Assembly: GCA_963620595.1 (NCBI GenBank)
Contig: CAVFAY010000013.1
Span: 1 to 64,000 of the forward strand
DNA: 64,000 bases
Direction: 5' to 3'
Source of the DNA: Butyricicoccus_A sp963620595
Lineage (GTDB): Bacteria > Bacillota > Clostridia > Oscillospirales > Butyricicoccaceae
Every line of letters begins with the position of its first letter. The first letter of the stretch is position 1. The position numbers and the translations under genes were made by a program. Shown here one piece after another: positions 17,110-24,807 of this stretch. The notes below the pieces were generated by a model that was not told the DNA's origin, ran no database searches, and saw only the letters and a program-made list of their open reading frames with translations.

Positions 17110-18564
17110 TTACTTCTGATTTTTCTTTGCGAAGTATTCTGCAACAACCTCGCGTTCATCCAGATGATGCTTGACATGGTTGATCTCCTGATAGGTCTCA
17201 TGTCCCTTGCCCATAAGGACAATGGTGTCTCCTTCCTGCGCGATGTCCAGCGCATGCCAGATGGCCTCTGGTCGGTTGACAATCACATCATACGGCGTCT
17301 TGGTGTCCTTCATACCTTCCAGAATGTCCTCAATAATTGCCTCCGGCTTTTCGGTGCGCGGATTATCCGAAGTCACAATGCAGTAATCAGACAGCTTTGC
17401 CGCAATTGCCCCCATCTTCGGACGCTTGGTGCGGTCTCTGTCGCCGCCGCAGCCAAACAAACCAATTACGCGACCCTTGGTGAATACACGCGCTGCTTCC
17501 AGCACGTTTTCCACGCCGTCCGGAGAATGTGCATAGTCAATGAGCACGGTGTAATCGGTATCCGTCGGAACAACCTCTACGCGACCCTTGACGCCATGTG
17601 CCTTGTGCAGCGCCTCTGCTGCATCGGCAACCGATACGCCGAGTGCCTTTGCACAGGACAGGGCGCACAGCGCATTATATACGGTAAACTGTCCTGGAAT
17701 GCCCAGCTTAACTTCGGTCTTGCCCTCTGCGCTCTCGCAGATAAAGCCGATGCTGTCCGCGTGGAGCTGAATGTCTACGGCGCGAAAATCACATGCCTCG
17801 TGCTCGCCATAGGACAGGAACGGGCAAGCCTTCTGCTCCAGCATGAACTTGCCTGCCGCATCGTCAAGATTGGTCACACCGGTCTTGCTCTGATGGAACA
17901 GCATTGCCTTTGCATCGCGGTATGCTTCCATGGTTTTGTGGAAGTCCAGATGATCCTGCGTCAGATTGGTAAATGCGCCAACGGTAAACTCAATGCCGTA
18001 GACGCGATCCAATACCAGAGAATGCGATGAAACTTCCATGATAACATGGGTACAGCCCGCATCGCGCATCTCTGCGAACAGCTTGTGCAGCTCAAAGGAT
18101 TCCGGTGTAGTGCGCTCTGTCGGCAGAATCTCATTACCAATCATGTTCTGGTTGGTGCCAATTAGACCAACCTTATGACCCTGTGCCTCGAGAATTGTCT
18201 TGATCAGATAAGTCGTTGTGGTCTTGCCGTTAGTGCCGGTGATGCCGACCATCGTCATGCTGCGCGCCGGATGGTCAAAGTAGTTCGCCGCCATCTCTGC
18301 CAGCGCACGGCGGGACGACTCGACACGAACATACGGTACCGAAATACCGCTTTCCGGCACATGCTCGAGCACGATCACGCTCGCGCCCAGTTCTATTGCC
18401 TTACCAATATACTTATGACCGTCCGTCGCATAGCCAGTGATCGCCACAAAGACATCACCCTTCTGTACCTGACGGGAATCATACTTCAGTTCGCCAACTT
18501 CTATGGCTGCGTTTGCGGTCTGTTCCGCAATTTCAACGCCCTTGAGAATCTTTTCCAGTTTCAT
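17110..18564 (-). CDS. murE: UDP-MurNAc-L-Ala-D-Glu:meso-diaminopimelate ligase MurE
   Basis: MurE adds the third residue of the stem peptide. The 484-aa protein has the ATP loop GITGTNGKTTTTYL and the amino-acid-selecting motif DNPRTEKPEA. DNPR is the signature of meso-diaminopimelate-adding enzymes, so the peptidoglycan is probably of the mDAP type (inference from the motif). The ribosome site AAGGAG is strong. It follows the class B PBP gene by 13 bp. Confidence 0.96.
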   Translation of the reverse strand: MKLEKILKGVEIAEQTANAAIEVGELKYDSRQVQKGDVFVAITGYATDGHKYIGKAIELGASVIVLEHVPESGISVPYVRVESSRRALAEMAANYFDHPARSMTMVGITGTNGKTTTTYLIKTILEAQGHKVGLIGTNQNMIGNEILPTERTTPESFELHKLFAEMRDAGCTHVIMEVSSHSLVLDRVYGIEFTVGAFTNLTQDHLDFHKTMEAYRDAKAMLFHQSKTGVTNLDDAAGKFMLEQKACPFLSYGEHEACDFRAVDIQLHADSIGFICESAEGKTEVKLGIPGQFTVYNALCALSCAKALGVSVADAAEALHKAHGVKGRVEVVPTDTDYTVLIDYAHSPDGVENVLEAARVFTKGRVIGLFGCGGDRDRTKRPKMGAIAAKLSDYCIVTSDNPRTEKPEAIIEDILEGMKDTKTPYDVIVNRPEAIWHALDIAQEGDTIVLMGKGHETYQEINHVKHHLDEREVVAEYFAKKNQK

Positions 18565-18577
18565 GTCTTTCTCCTTA

Positions 18578-20890
18578 TTATTCCTGACTTGTTACGTTAT
18601 TGCCAAATGCCACCGTGACAACGGAACCTCTTGCTGCCTCGCTGTCTGCCGCCGGGCTTTGCTGCACTGCAGCGGATGCGCCGGATGTTCTCCAGCTGGC
18701 AATACCGTTCTGTTTCATATACAATCCAACCTGTGCCAGTTCAGCTCGTGCAGTTTCCACACTCATTCCGCTGACATCTGGAACCTTTACTTTATCTGTC
18801 GGCTTCTTTTCGCCGCAATACAGCACAATTTTATTGTCCGGCTGAACCGAAATGCCTGCTGCCGGAAGCTGGTCTGTCACCTTTTTGCCGTCACCTTCTA
18901 CCGTATAGTCCAAACCCGCATCTTCCAATGCTTGTTTTGCATCGTCTACAGACTGACCGGTAAGTGTCGGCACAGTGATTTCCTGTCGATCCGCTTCCTC
19001 ATCCGAGTAAATCGCCTCGACGCCGAGATACGGCAGAATGTCCTCAAAAATACGTGCGACAACTGGTGCTGCGACCGCACCGCCACCCTTATTGTCAGTC
19101 TGCGGCTCATCAATCATAACGAGCACGGCATACTGCGGATCATCCATCGGTGCCAGACCGATAAACGAAGCAATACGCAGCGATTTATCGCTCTTCGGCT
19201 GTTTTTCCGACGTTGCTGTCTTGCCGCCCACACGATAGCCGGCAACATATGCATTTTGACCGGTACCCTGTGAAACAACATTTTCCAGATAGCTGTTCAT
19301 AGTATCGCTGGTTTTCTTGGAGATAACCTGTCTCTTGACTTCTGTGCCGACAGTCTGTTGCACATTGCCGTCAGAATCGACAATTTCACGCACGACATGC
19401 GGCGTGACGAGCTTTCCGCCGTTGGCAACAGCGGAAACCATACTCAGCTCCTGCAGCGGAGTAACCTGGAAGTTCTGACCAAACGATGCGGTTGCCAAAT
19501 CTACCTCGCCCATGTTGTCAAAGAAGATGCCCGTTGCTTCACCTGGCAGATCTATTCCGGTCTTTCCTGTAAAGCCGTATGCTTCAAAATACTTGCGGAA
19601 TATATCCGTGCCAATCAGAGAACTAATGTCCATCATGGCTACATTGCAGGAATTTGCCAGCGTATCTTTGAGCAACTGCGTACCATGGCCACCGTCCTTC
19701 CAGCAATGGATTAACTGATCTTTAACGCTCTTTGCGCCGCTACAAGTAAACGTGCTGTTGTCATTCACCAGTCCTTCTTCCAGTGCCGTAGACACGGTAA
19801 ATACCTTGAATGTCGAACCCGGCTCATAGGTATCATTGAGTGCTTTATTTCTCCAAAGACCCAGCAAGATTTCACTGTATTTCTCATCGTATTCTTCTCC
19901 GCTGAGATTGTTCAGCTCATCGAGCAAGGATGTGTATTCTTCTGGAATCACGCGCGGATTGTTTAAATCGAAGTCCGGCTTCGTGGACATTGCCAAGATC
20001 TCGCCGGTCTTGACGTCCATAACAATGCCGCAGACGCCTTTTTTCGCGCTGGTTTGCTCCAGTACCTCTTCCAGATGCTTTTCCAAATAGTGCTGCACGC
20101 CTTCGTCCAATGTGGTTACAACACCGTTGCCGTCTTTAGCCGGAACATACTTTTCATAATCATACGGCATATCTGCACCCAGCGCATTGGTTGCCTTGAC
20201 GACACGACCTGCCACGCCCTTGAGCACATCATTATACTGCAGCTCCAAACCATACAGACCCTGTCCGTCATCATCGGTAAAGCCCAGCACCTGTGAGGCA
20301 AAATTTCCGTATTTATAGTAACGCTTGGAATCCTCCGTCGTATTAACACCGGAGCTGAGATTTTCCTCCTTGAGCTTTGCAATCAGCTCATCTGCAACAT
20401 CGGCATCGACATGCCGTGCGATGCGGACGTATGACTGCTCGCGCTGAACCTTCTTTAAGGTCTCATCATAATCCAGATCCAGATACTTTGCCAGCAGCTT
20501 CGCCAAACGCTTTTGATACTTCAGACACGCTGCCTCTTTTTCTTCATCGGTTGCCGGAATATCTTTACCTTTTTCATCTTGCTTCAGCTCAACGGATGCC
20601 AACCCCTTCTTGCGAATATCCGCCGGAGAAACGCTGATCTCCTGTGTCGTTGCGCTGACAGCAAGCTCCGTCATATTGCGATCATAAATCGTACCGCGCA
20701 TCGGGGTGATAATCAAATCCTTGGTCTGATTCTCCGCCGCCTTGCTCTGATAAAAATTGGTGTTGATGACCTGCAAATACAGCAGCTTACCCGCCACAAC
20801 AACAAAGCCCAACACAGCAAATACAAGAATTAAAAAGTTTAGGCGAAACCGCATGTTTCTATTCGTTTTGTTGGAATGTTTTCCAGCCAT
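18578..20890 (-). CDS. Class B penicillin-binding protein with two PASTA domains (Pbp2B/SpoVD type)
   Basis: A septal or spore-cortex transpeptidase of 770 aa: membrane anchor (about 17-36), dimerisation domain, transpeptidase, then two PASTA domains (about 635-770). Active-site motifs are STFK (in YEPGSTFKVFT) and SCN (in LANSCNVAMM). The third box reads KTA (VGGKTATSEK) instead of KTG. I start at the ATG at 20890 with GGAG nine bases before; a TTG 15 bases upstream is less likely. It has an extended -10 promoter and a terminator separates it from ftsL. In Bacilli pbpB and spoVD are adjacent paralogues; only one exists here. Confidence 0.93.
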   Translation of the reverse strand: MAGKHSNKTNRNMRFRLNFLILVFAVLGFVVVAGKLLYLQVINTNFYQSKAAENQTKDLIITPMRGTIYDRNMTELAVSATTQEISVSPADIRKKGLASVELKQDEKGKDIPATDEEKEAACLKYQKRLAKLLAKYLDLDYDETLKKVQREQSYVRIARHVDADVADELIAKLKEENLSSGVNTTEDSKRYYKYGNFASQVLGFTDDDGQGLYGLELQYNDVLKGVAGRVVKATNALGADMPYDYEKYVPAKDGNGVVTTLDEGVQHYLEKHLEEVLEQTSAKKGVCGIVMDVKTGEILAMSTKPDFDLNNPRVIPEEYTSLLDELNNLSGEEYDEKYSEILLGLWRNKALNDTYEPGSTFKVFTVSTALEEGLVNDNSTFTCSGAKSVKDQLIHCWKDGGHGTQLLKDTLANSCNVAMMDISSLIGTDIFRKYFEAYGFTGKTGIDLPGEATGIFFDNMGEVDLATASFGQNFQVTPLQELSMVSAVANGGKLVTPHVVREIVDSDGNVQQTVGTEVKRQVISKKTSDTMNSYLENVVSQGTGQNAYVAGYRVGGKTATSEKQPKSDKSLRIASFIGLAPMDDPQYAVLVMIDEPQTDNKGGGAVAAPVVARIFEDILPYLGVEAIYSDEEADRQEITVPTLTGQSVDDAKQALEDAGLDYTVEGDGKKVTDQLPAAGISVQPDNKIVLYCGEKKPTDKVKVPDVSGMSVETARAELAQVGLYMKQNGIASWRTSGASAAVQQSPAADSEAARGSVVTVAFGNNVTSQE

Positions 20891-20947
20891 TCGTGTAATC
20901 TCCAATCCATTGTTCTGCGAAATGTCCGCCCTTTAAGAACACTTTTG

Positions 20948-20956
20948 ATTATAGCA
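20948..20956 (-). promoter_or_regulatory. Extended -10 promoter of the PBP gene
   Basis: The minus strand reads TGCTATAAT, a perfect extended -10 element, about 55 bp before the PBP start. A TTGACA lies 23 bp upstream of the -10, too far for a standard -35, so the extended element would carry the promoter. Confidence 0.6.
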
Positions 20957-20997
20957 CAACTATGTATCAATTGCATTGTCAACATGACAAAAAACAA

Positions 20998-21029
20998 GGA
21001 GTCAGAAGGTTATTCACGCTTCTCACTCC
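20998..21029 (-). terminator. Terminator between ftsL and the PBP gene
   Basis: An 11-bp stem with one mismatch is followed on the minus strand by TTGTTTTTTG. It lies 27 bp past the ftsL stop and would uncouple mraZ-rsmH-ftsL from the downstream mur genes. Confidence 0.7.
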
Positions 21030-21055
21030 CACCGTTTTATTATGTATATGATACA

Positions 21056-21532
21056 TCAGCGTAAAAATGACAAAATTGCACTAAAGCTCTTTACAAAACT
21101 GGATGCCAGTTTTTCCACCCCGCTGGAGCCTTCGTTCACCTGTACCTGATCGTTCTTCTGCAATTCGAGGTATTCCTCTTGGCTGCGGTCGAGCTTGACC
21201 AGTCCCAGCACATTTTCCGCGTAATTTTCTACTTGAGAAAGATCCACAGAATTTTCTTTCTTTGTTTTGAGAGAAGTGTACTCGCTCTCCAGCTGTGCAA
21301 GCTGTGTTTTTTTCTCTTCTACCTGTTTTGTCAGGTCTGTCACCTGAATGTATCCCACTACAGTACCCACTGCACCGACCATTACCATTACGATCATCGC
21401 AGCAATTGCCAGCCTTCGGATACGACTCTTACTGTGCCGAATGCGGGCACGTTCTTTTTTGCGTGCCAGATTGTGCCGTTTCGCGGAATCGATTGAGATC
21501 GACGTTTGGTTCCGCCGCGTTTCTTTTGTCAT
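21056..21532 (-). CDS. ftsL: FtsL-like divisome protein
   Basis: A 158-aa bitopic protein: a basic N-terminus (KRHNLARKKERARIRHSKSRIRR), one membrane span (about 42-63) and a coiled coil (about 68-100), followed by the ENYAENVLGLVKLD segment common to the FtsL/DivIC group. It should recruit the septal synthase. Sequence conservation in this family is low, so the call rests on topology and its place between rsmH and the class B PBP. Confidence 0.85.
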   Translation of the reverse strand: MTKETRRNQTSISIDSAKRHNLARKKERARIRHSKSRIRRLAIAAMIVMVMVGAVGTVVGYIQVTDLTKQVEEKKTQLAQLESEYTSLKTKKENSVDLSQVENYAENVLGLVKLDRSQEEYLELQKNDQVQVNEGSSGVEKLASSFVKSFSAILSFLR

Positions 21533-21550
21533 ACGAGCTCGCTCTCCCTT

Positions 21551-22495
21551 TTACTTCTTTGGCATTTTTTCGCATACTCTCAATTTTGCGCTTCTCGCGC
21601 GGGGGTTTCGAGCGATTTCCTCCATAGACGGCAGCAGCGGCTTGCGCGCCACCAATTTTACCTTTGCTTGTTTGCCGCAAACGCACACCGGAAAGTCCTT
21701 CGGGCAGGTACATCCCTGTGCGGCACTGCGAAAAGCATTCTTCACAATGCGATCCTCTAACGAATGGAACGTAATAACGGCCAGTCTGCCGCCCGGTGCC
21801 AACAAATCAATTGAACGATCCATTGCTTCCTGTACCGCTTTCAATTCATCATTGACGGCAATACGGATAGCCTGAAAGCTACGCTTTGCCGGGTGCTGTT
21901 TTTCTCGGCGAGCTGCCGGCGGCATCGCTTCGCGAATGATGTCTGCCAGCCCCAGCGTTGTTTCAATCGGTTTCTGTTCCCGAGCACGTTCAATTGCCGC
22001 TGCAATCTGCGGCGCATATCGTTCCTCGCCATATTCCCAGAGAATACGGCGAATTTCAGCGCGATCCCATGTATTGACAACCTCATAGGCAGACAATGCC
22101 TGCTGCTGGTCCATACGCATGTCCAGCTTGGCATCGTGCATGTACGAAAAGCCGCGCTCTGCAATGTCCAGCTGCGGCGATGACACGCCCAAATCAAACA
22201 GGATGCCGTCTACCTGTTCCACGCCGCACGAAGCAACCGCCGTATCAATGTTGCGAAAGTCACTCTTGACCAGAGTCACGCGGTCGCGCACCTCTGCCAA
22301 GCGCTTTTCCGCATTGGCAAGTGCCATATCATCGCGGTCAATTGAAATCAAACGTCCGCCTTCTGCCAAACGCTGTGCGATATGCAGCGAGTGTCCGGCT
22401 CCGCCCAATGTCGCATCGACATACACACCGTCCGGGCGAATGTTCAAGCTGTCGAGACACTCGGACAGCAAAATCGAAATATGCTGAAATTCCAT
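21551..22495 (-). CDS. rsmH: 16S rRNA (cytosine1402-N4)-methyltransferase RsmH
   Basis: RsmH (MraW) makes the N4 methylation of C1402 in 16S rRNA. The 314-aa protein has SAM-binding motif DATLGGAGHS, the DGILFDLGVSSPQLD loop, and the C-terminal FHSLEDRIVKNAFR signature. A CxC...CxC cluster (GCTCPKDFPVCVC) near 265 is typical of Firmicute versions. It is second in the dcw operon. Confidence 0.96.
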   Translation of the reverse strand: MEFQHISILLSECLDSLNIRPDGVYVDATLGGAGHSLHIAQRLAEGGRLISIDRDDMALANAEKRLAEVRDRVTLVKSDFRNIDTAVASCGVEQVDGILFDLGVSSPQLDIAERGFSYMHDAKLDMRMDQQQALSAYEVVNTWDRAEIRRILWEYGEERYAPQIAAAIERAREQKPIETTLGLADIIREAMPPAARREKQHPAKRSFQAIRIAVNDELKAVQEAMDRSIDLLAPGGRLAVITFHSLEDRIVKNAFRSAAQGCTCPKDFPVCVCGKQAKVKLVARKPLLPSMEEIARNPRARSAKLRVCEKMPKK

Positions 22496-22514
22496 TTTTC
22501 GTCAGTCCTCCGTC

Positions 22515-22931
22515 TCAAAATCCCAGTTCTTCCATCGCCTGTGCGATGCTCTCAGAGTCCAAATCGTCAGTGTAAGCGTTCCAACGCTGTGCATCCCAAA
22601 GCTCTGCCCGCTCTCCAACGCCGATGACAACGACATCACGTTCCAACCCCGCATAGCTGCGGAGCACAGGCGGAATAATGATGCGCCCCTGCCTGTCTAC
22701 GGTCACATCCGCCGCTGAAGACAGGAAGAAGCGCTGCAGGCTTCGAGATTTAGACATAGGCAGCTGCCGGATTTTCTGTTCCAGTTTCTCCCATGCCTCC
22801 TGCGGATATGCAAACAGGCACTCATCGAGTCCCTTCGTCACAACGAAGCTGTCTCCCAGCTGTTCGCGCAGTTTAGCAGGGATAAACAAGCGCCCCTTTG
22901 CGTCCAAGGTATGCTGATATTCACCCTTCAC
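22515..22931 (-). CDS. mraZ: Transcriptional regulator MraZ
   Basis: MraZ binds its own promoter and controls the dcw operon. The 138-aa protein has two SpoVT/AbrB-like halves, each with the DAKGR/DRQGR turn (DAKGRLFIPAKLRE and DRQGRIIIPPVLR). It starts with GTG, with AGGAGG eight bases upstream. Two TGGGN boxes lie between its promoter and start, the expected operator. It is the first gene of the cluster. Confidence 0.95.
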   Translation of the reverse strand: MKGEYQHTLDAKGRLFIPAKLREQLGDSFVVTKGLDECLFAYPQEAWEKLEQKIRQLPMSKSRSLQRFFLSSAADVTVDRQGRIIIPPVLRSYAGLERDVVVIGVGERAELWDAQRWNAYTDDLDSESIAQAMEELGF

Positions 22932-22977
22932 GCCAACGCCCTCCTGCTCCGCAGTTGTGGTCTTATGTGGGCGATCC

Positions 22978-22992
22978 TCCCACTCTTCCCCA
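22978..22992 (-). promoter_or_regulatory. MraZ operator (two TGGGN boxes)
   Basis: On the minus strand TGGGG (22988-22992) and TGGGA (22978-22982) are separated by exactly 5 bp, the spacing known for MraZ direct repeats. They lie just downstream of the -10, so binding would block the mraZ promoter. Confidence 0.7.
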
Positions 22993-23002
22993 CTATGATT
23001 TT

Positions 23003-23031
23003 ATTATACTTTCTGTAATCTTAAATTGCAA
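23003..23031 (-). promoter_or_regulatory. Promoter of the mraZ/dcw operon
   Basis: Minus-strand -35 TTGCAA (23026-23031), 17-bp spacer, perfect -10 TATAAT (23003-23008). The MraZ boxes start 11 bp after the -10. Confidence 0.82.
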
Positions 23032-23100
23032 GGTTCTTACGTATTTTTTTATAGGAATAATTAGAGTTTTTTCCACGATTTTTAATAAATCTTGAACTTT

Positions 23101-23114
23101 CGAACAAACGTTCG
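23101..23114. promoter_or_regulatory. LexA/DinR-type SOS box
   Basis: CGAACAAACGTTCG matches the Gram-positive LexA consensus CGAACRNRYGTTYG at every position. It sits about 70 bp upstream of the mraZ -35 and outside any gene, between that promoter and the terminator of the 153-aa coiled-coil gene. Possible targets are the dcw operon, through a weak alternative minus-strand promoter (TTGTTC near the box), or a short plus-strand transcript ending at the 23153-23186 hairpin. Confidence 0.75.
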
Positions 23115-23152
23115 TGTTTCATGAAAAACTTCTTCACGTAGAATAAGAAAAA

Positions 23153-23186
23153 AGCAGAAAACGGAAACTGCTCACCGTTTTCTGCT
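23153..23186. terminator. Terminator of the coaD-linked operon
   Basis: A 12-bp perfect stem (23153-23164/23175-23186) with TTTTTTCTT on the minus strand and TTATTTTTT on the plus strand. It closes the leftward coaD/coiled-coil transcript. Confidence 0.8.
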
Positions 23187-23212
23187 CGTTATTTTTTATA
23201 TGATATTTGCTG

Positions 23213-23674
23213 TTACTTTGGGCTTACCTGCTCAAACTGGGCGCGGCATTTACGGATCTCCTCCAGCGACTGCGCAGCACACGCTTCCGTCGCATTAAGT
23301 TTCTCCGAGCAGTACTTGTTGACTGCTGTGCGTACCTGTGCCGCCTGCTTTTCCGCATTAGCAACAATCTCATTTGCCTGACGCTGTGCCTCTGCGATCA
23401 TAGCGCTTTCATTGACCGTCTTGCGAACATAGTCCTCTGCCTTACGACGCAGTTCCTCTGCCTCTTTCTTGCTGGATTCTATCATCTCATTGCGCTTCTC
23501 TACAAGCGCACGCGCCATCTCCAAATCCTTCGGCATATTGGTTCGGATCTCATCGAGAAGATCCAACGCCTTTTCCTGATCGATCATACATTTGTCTGCA
23601 CTCAGCGGAACGCTGCGCGCTTCCTGAATCATATCATAGAGCGAATTGATGAGTTCTTCCAAAACAGCTACCAT
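23213..23674 (-). CDS. Coiled-coil protein of unknown function downstream of coaD
   Basis: A 153-aa, highly charged, mostly helical protein. Residues about 55-105 (EKRNEMIESSKKEAEELRRKAEDYVRKTV) and on to 130 look like the stalk subunits of ATP synthases (F-type b or V-type H), and homologues next to coaD are often annotated that way, without evidence that they belong to an ATPase. No membrane span. I use the ATG at 23674, with GGAGGG 6 nt upstream, rather than an in-frame start 66 bases earlier that would overlap coaD. Confidence 0.78.
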   Translation of the reverse strand: MVAVLEELINSLYDMIQEARSVPLSADKCMIDQEKALDLLDEIRTNMPKDLEMARALVEKRNEMIESSKKEAEELRRKAEDYVRKTVNESAMIAEAQRQANEIVANAEKQAAQVRTAVNKYCSEKLNATEACAAQSLEEIRKCRAQFEQVSPK

Positions 23675-23730
23675 GCGTATCCCTCCATCTGCTTGTCTTT
23701 CTATCTTTGCTTGTCGTAATGCTTTTTTTA

Positions 23731-24219
23731 TTACTGACACGTGCGGTCGAGCTTTTTCAAAATGTCCTCTCGAACCTCTTCCGAAACAAACTCACTAATA
23801 TCGCCGCCATGGCGGGCAATATCACGCACGATCGTGGAGCTGAGAAACAGATATTTCTGATCGGTCATGAGAAAGACCGTATCCAGATCTGCATTCAGCT
23901 TTTTATTGGCAAGTGCCATCTGAAATTCGTATTCAAAATCAGACACCGCACGCAGTCCTTTAACAATCGCGCAGGCGTTTTTCTCACGCACATAATCTGC
24001 AAGCAGACCGCTGAAGCTATCCACCTCTACATTGGGCAGCTCTGCCGTCATGCGCTTGAGAAAATCAACTTTTTCCTCCATAGTGAAGGCAGAAGTTTTC
24101 TCTCCGTTAATCATCGCCGCAACAATGAGCTTGTCAAATAATTTGGATGCGCGTTGAATAATATCCAAGTGTCCGAGCGTGGCAGGATCAAAGCTGCCAG
24201 GGTATACCCCGATTCTCAT
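23731..24219 (-). CDS. coaD: Phosphopantetheine adenylyltransferase CoaD
   Basis: CoaD makes dephospho-CoA from 4'-phosphopantetheine and ATP. The 162-aa protein starts with the nucleotidyltransferase signature GVYPGSFDPATLGHLDII (TxGH as TLGH) and ends with the family's SSTIVRDIARHGGDISEFV. It lies 33 bp after rsmD, an arrangement common in Firmicutes. Confidence 0.96.
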   Translation of the reverse strand: MRIGVYPGSFDPATLGHLDIIQRASKLFDKLIVAAMINGEKTSAFTMEEKVDFLKRMTAELPNVEVDSFSGLLADYVREKNACAIVKGLRAVSDFEYEFQMALANKKLNADLDTVFLMTDQKYLFLSSTIVRDIARHGGDISEFVSEEVREDILKKLDRTCQ

Positions 24220-24252
24220 ACGTGTCCTTTCCGGCTGCTCCTGCGGAGTGCC

Positions 24253-24807
24253 TTAGCTGTTTTCTTCCTTCCGGCACATTGCCGTCAGGCAGATCGTGCC
24301 GTATTGATATGTTTTCTGCACAGCAAAGGATTCTGGGCACCTGACGCTATCTTCCACGGAACTTTCACATATTATTATACCATCCGGCGACAGGATGTCA
24401 AACGATTCTACATCTTTCAGCGCAGAATTTAACAACTCGCCGCCATACGGCGGATCGAGAAACAGGACATCAAACTGCCTGCCCGAAAGACGCTGCAGCG
24501 CCTGCTGATATGTCATGTGCAAGACCTCCGCGCGATCTTCCACGCGGGCTGCCGCAAGATTCTTTTTGATGACGCCAATTGCCTTCGGTGCCTGATCGAC
24601 AAATACCGCATGCTTGGCACCACGACTCAGCGCCTCGATGCCCATCTGTCCGGTTCCGGCAAACAGATCCAGCATCGCCGCATCGTACAATCGAAACTGT
24701 AAAATATTAAACACGGATTCTTTGACTTTATCCGTCGTCGGACGAGTATTTTTTCCCGGCACAGCGTCCAAAATTCTGCCGCGCGCACTTCCACTGATGA
24801 CTCTCAT
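24253..24807 (-). CDS. rsmD: 16S rRNA (guanine966-N2)-methyltransferase RsmD
   Basis: RsmD methylates G966 of 16S rRNA. The 184-aa protein has MRVISGSARGR at the N-terminus, RPTTDKVKESVFNIL, SAM-binding DLFAGTGQMGIEALSRGA and catalytic DPPYGGE. Its ATG overlaps the uvrC stop by 4 bp (ATGA), so the two are translationally coupled. Confidence 0.95.
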   Translation of the reverse strand: MRVISGSARGRILDAVPGKNTRPTTDKVKESVFNILQFRLYDAAMLDLFAGTGQMGIEALSRGAKHAVFVDQAPKAIGVIKKNLAAARVEDRAEVLHMTYQQALQRLSGRQFDVLFLDPPYGGELLNSALKDVESFDILSPDGIIICESSVEDSVRCPESFAVQKTYQYGTICLTAMCRKEENS

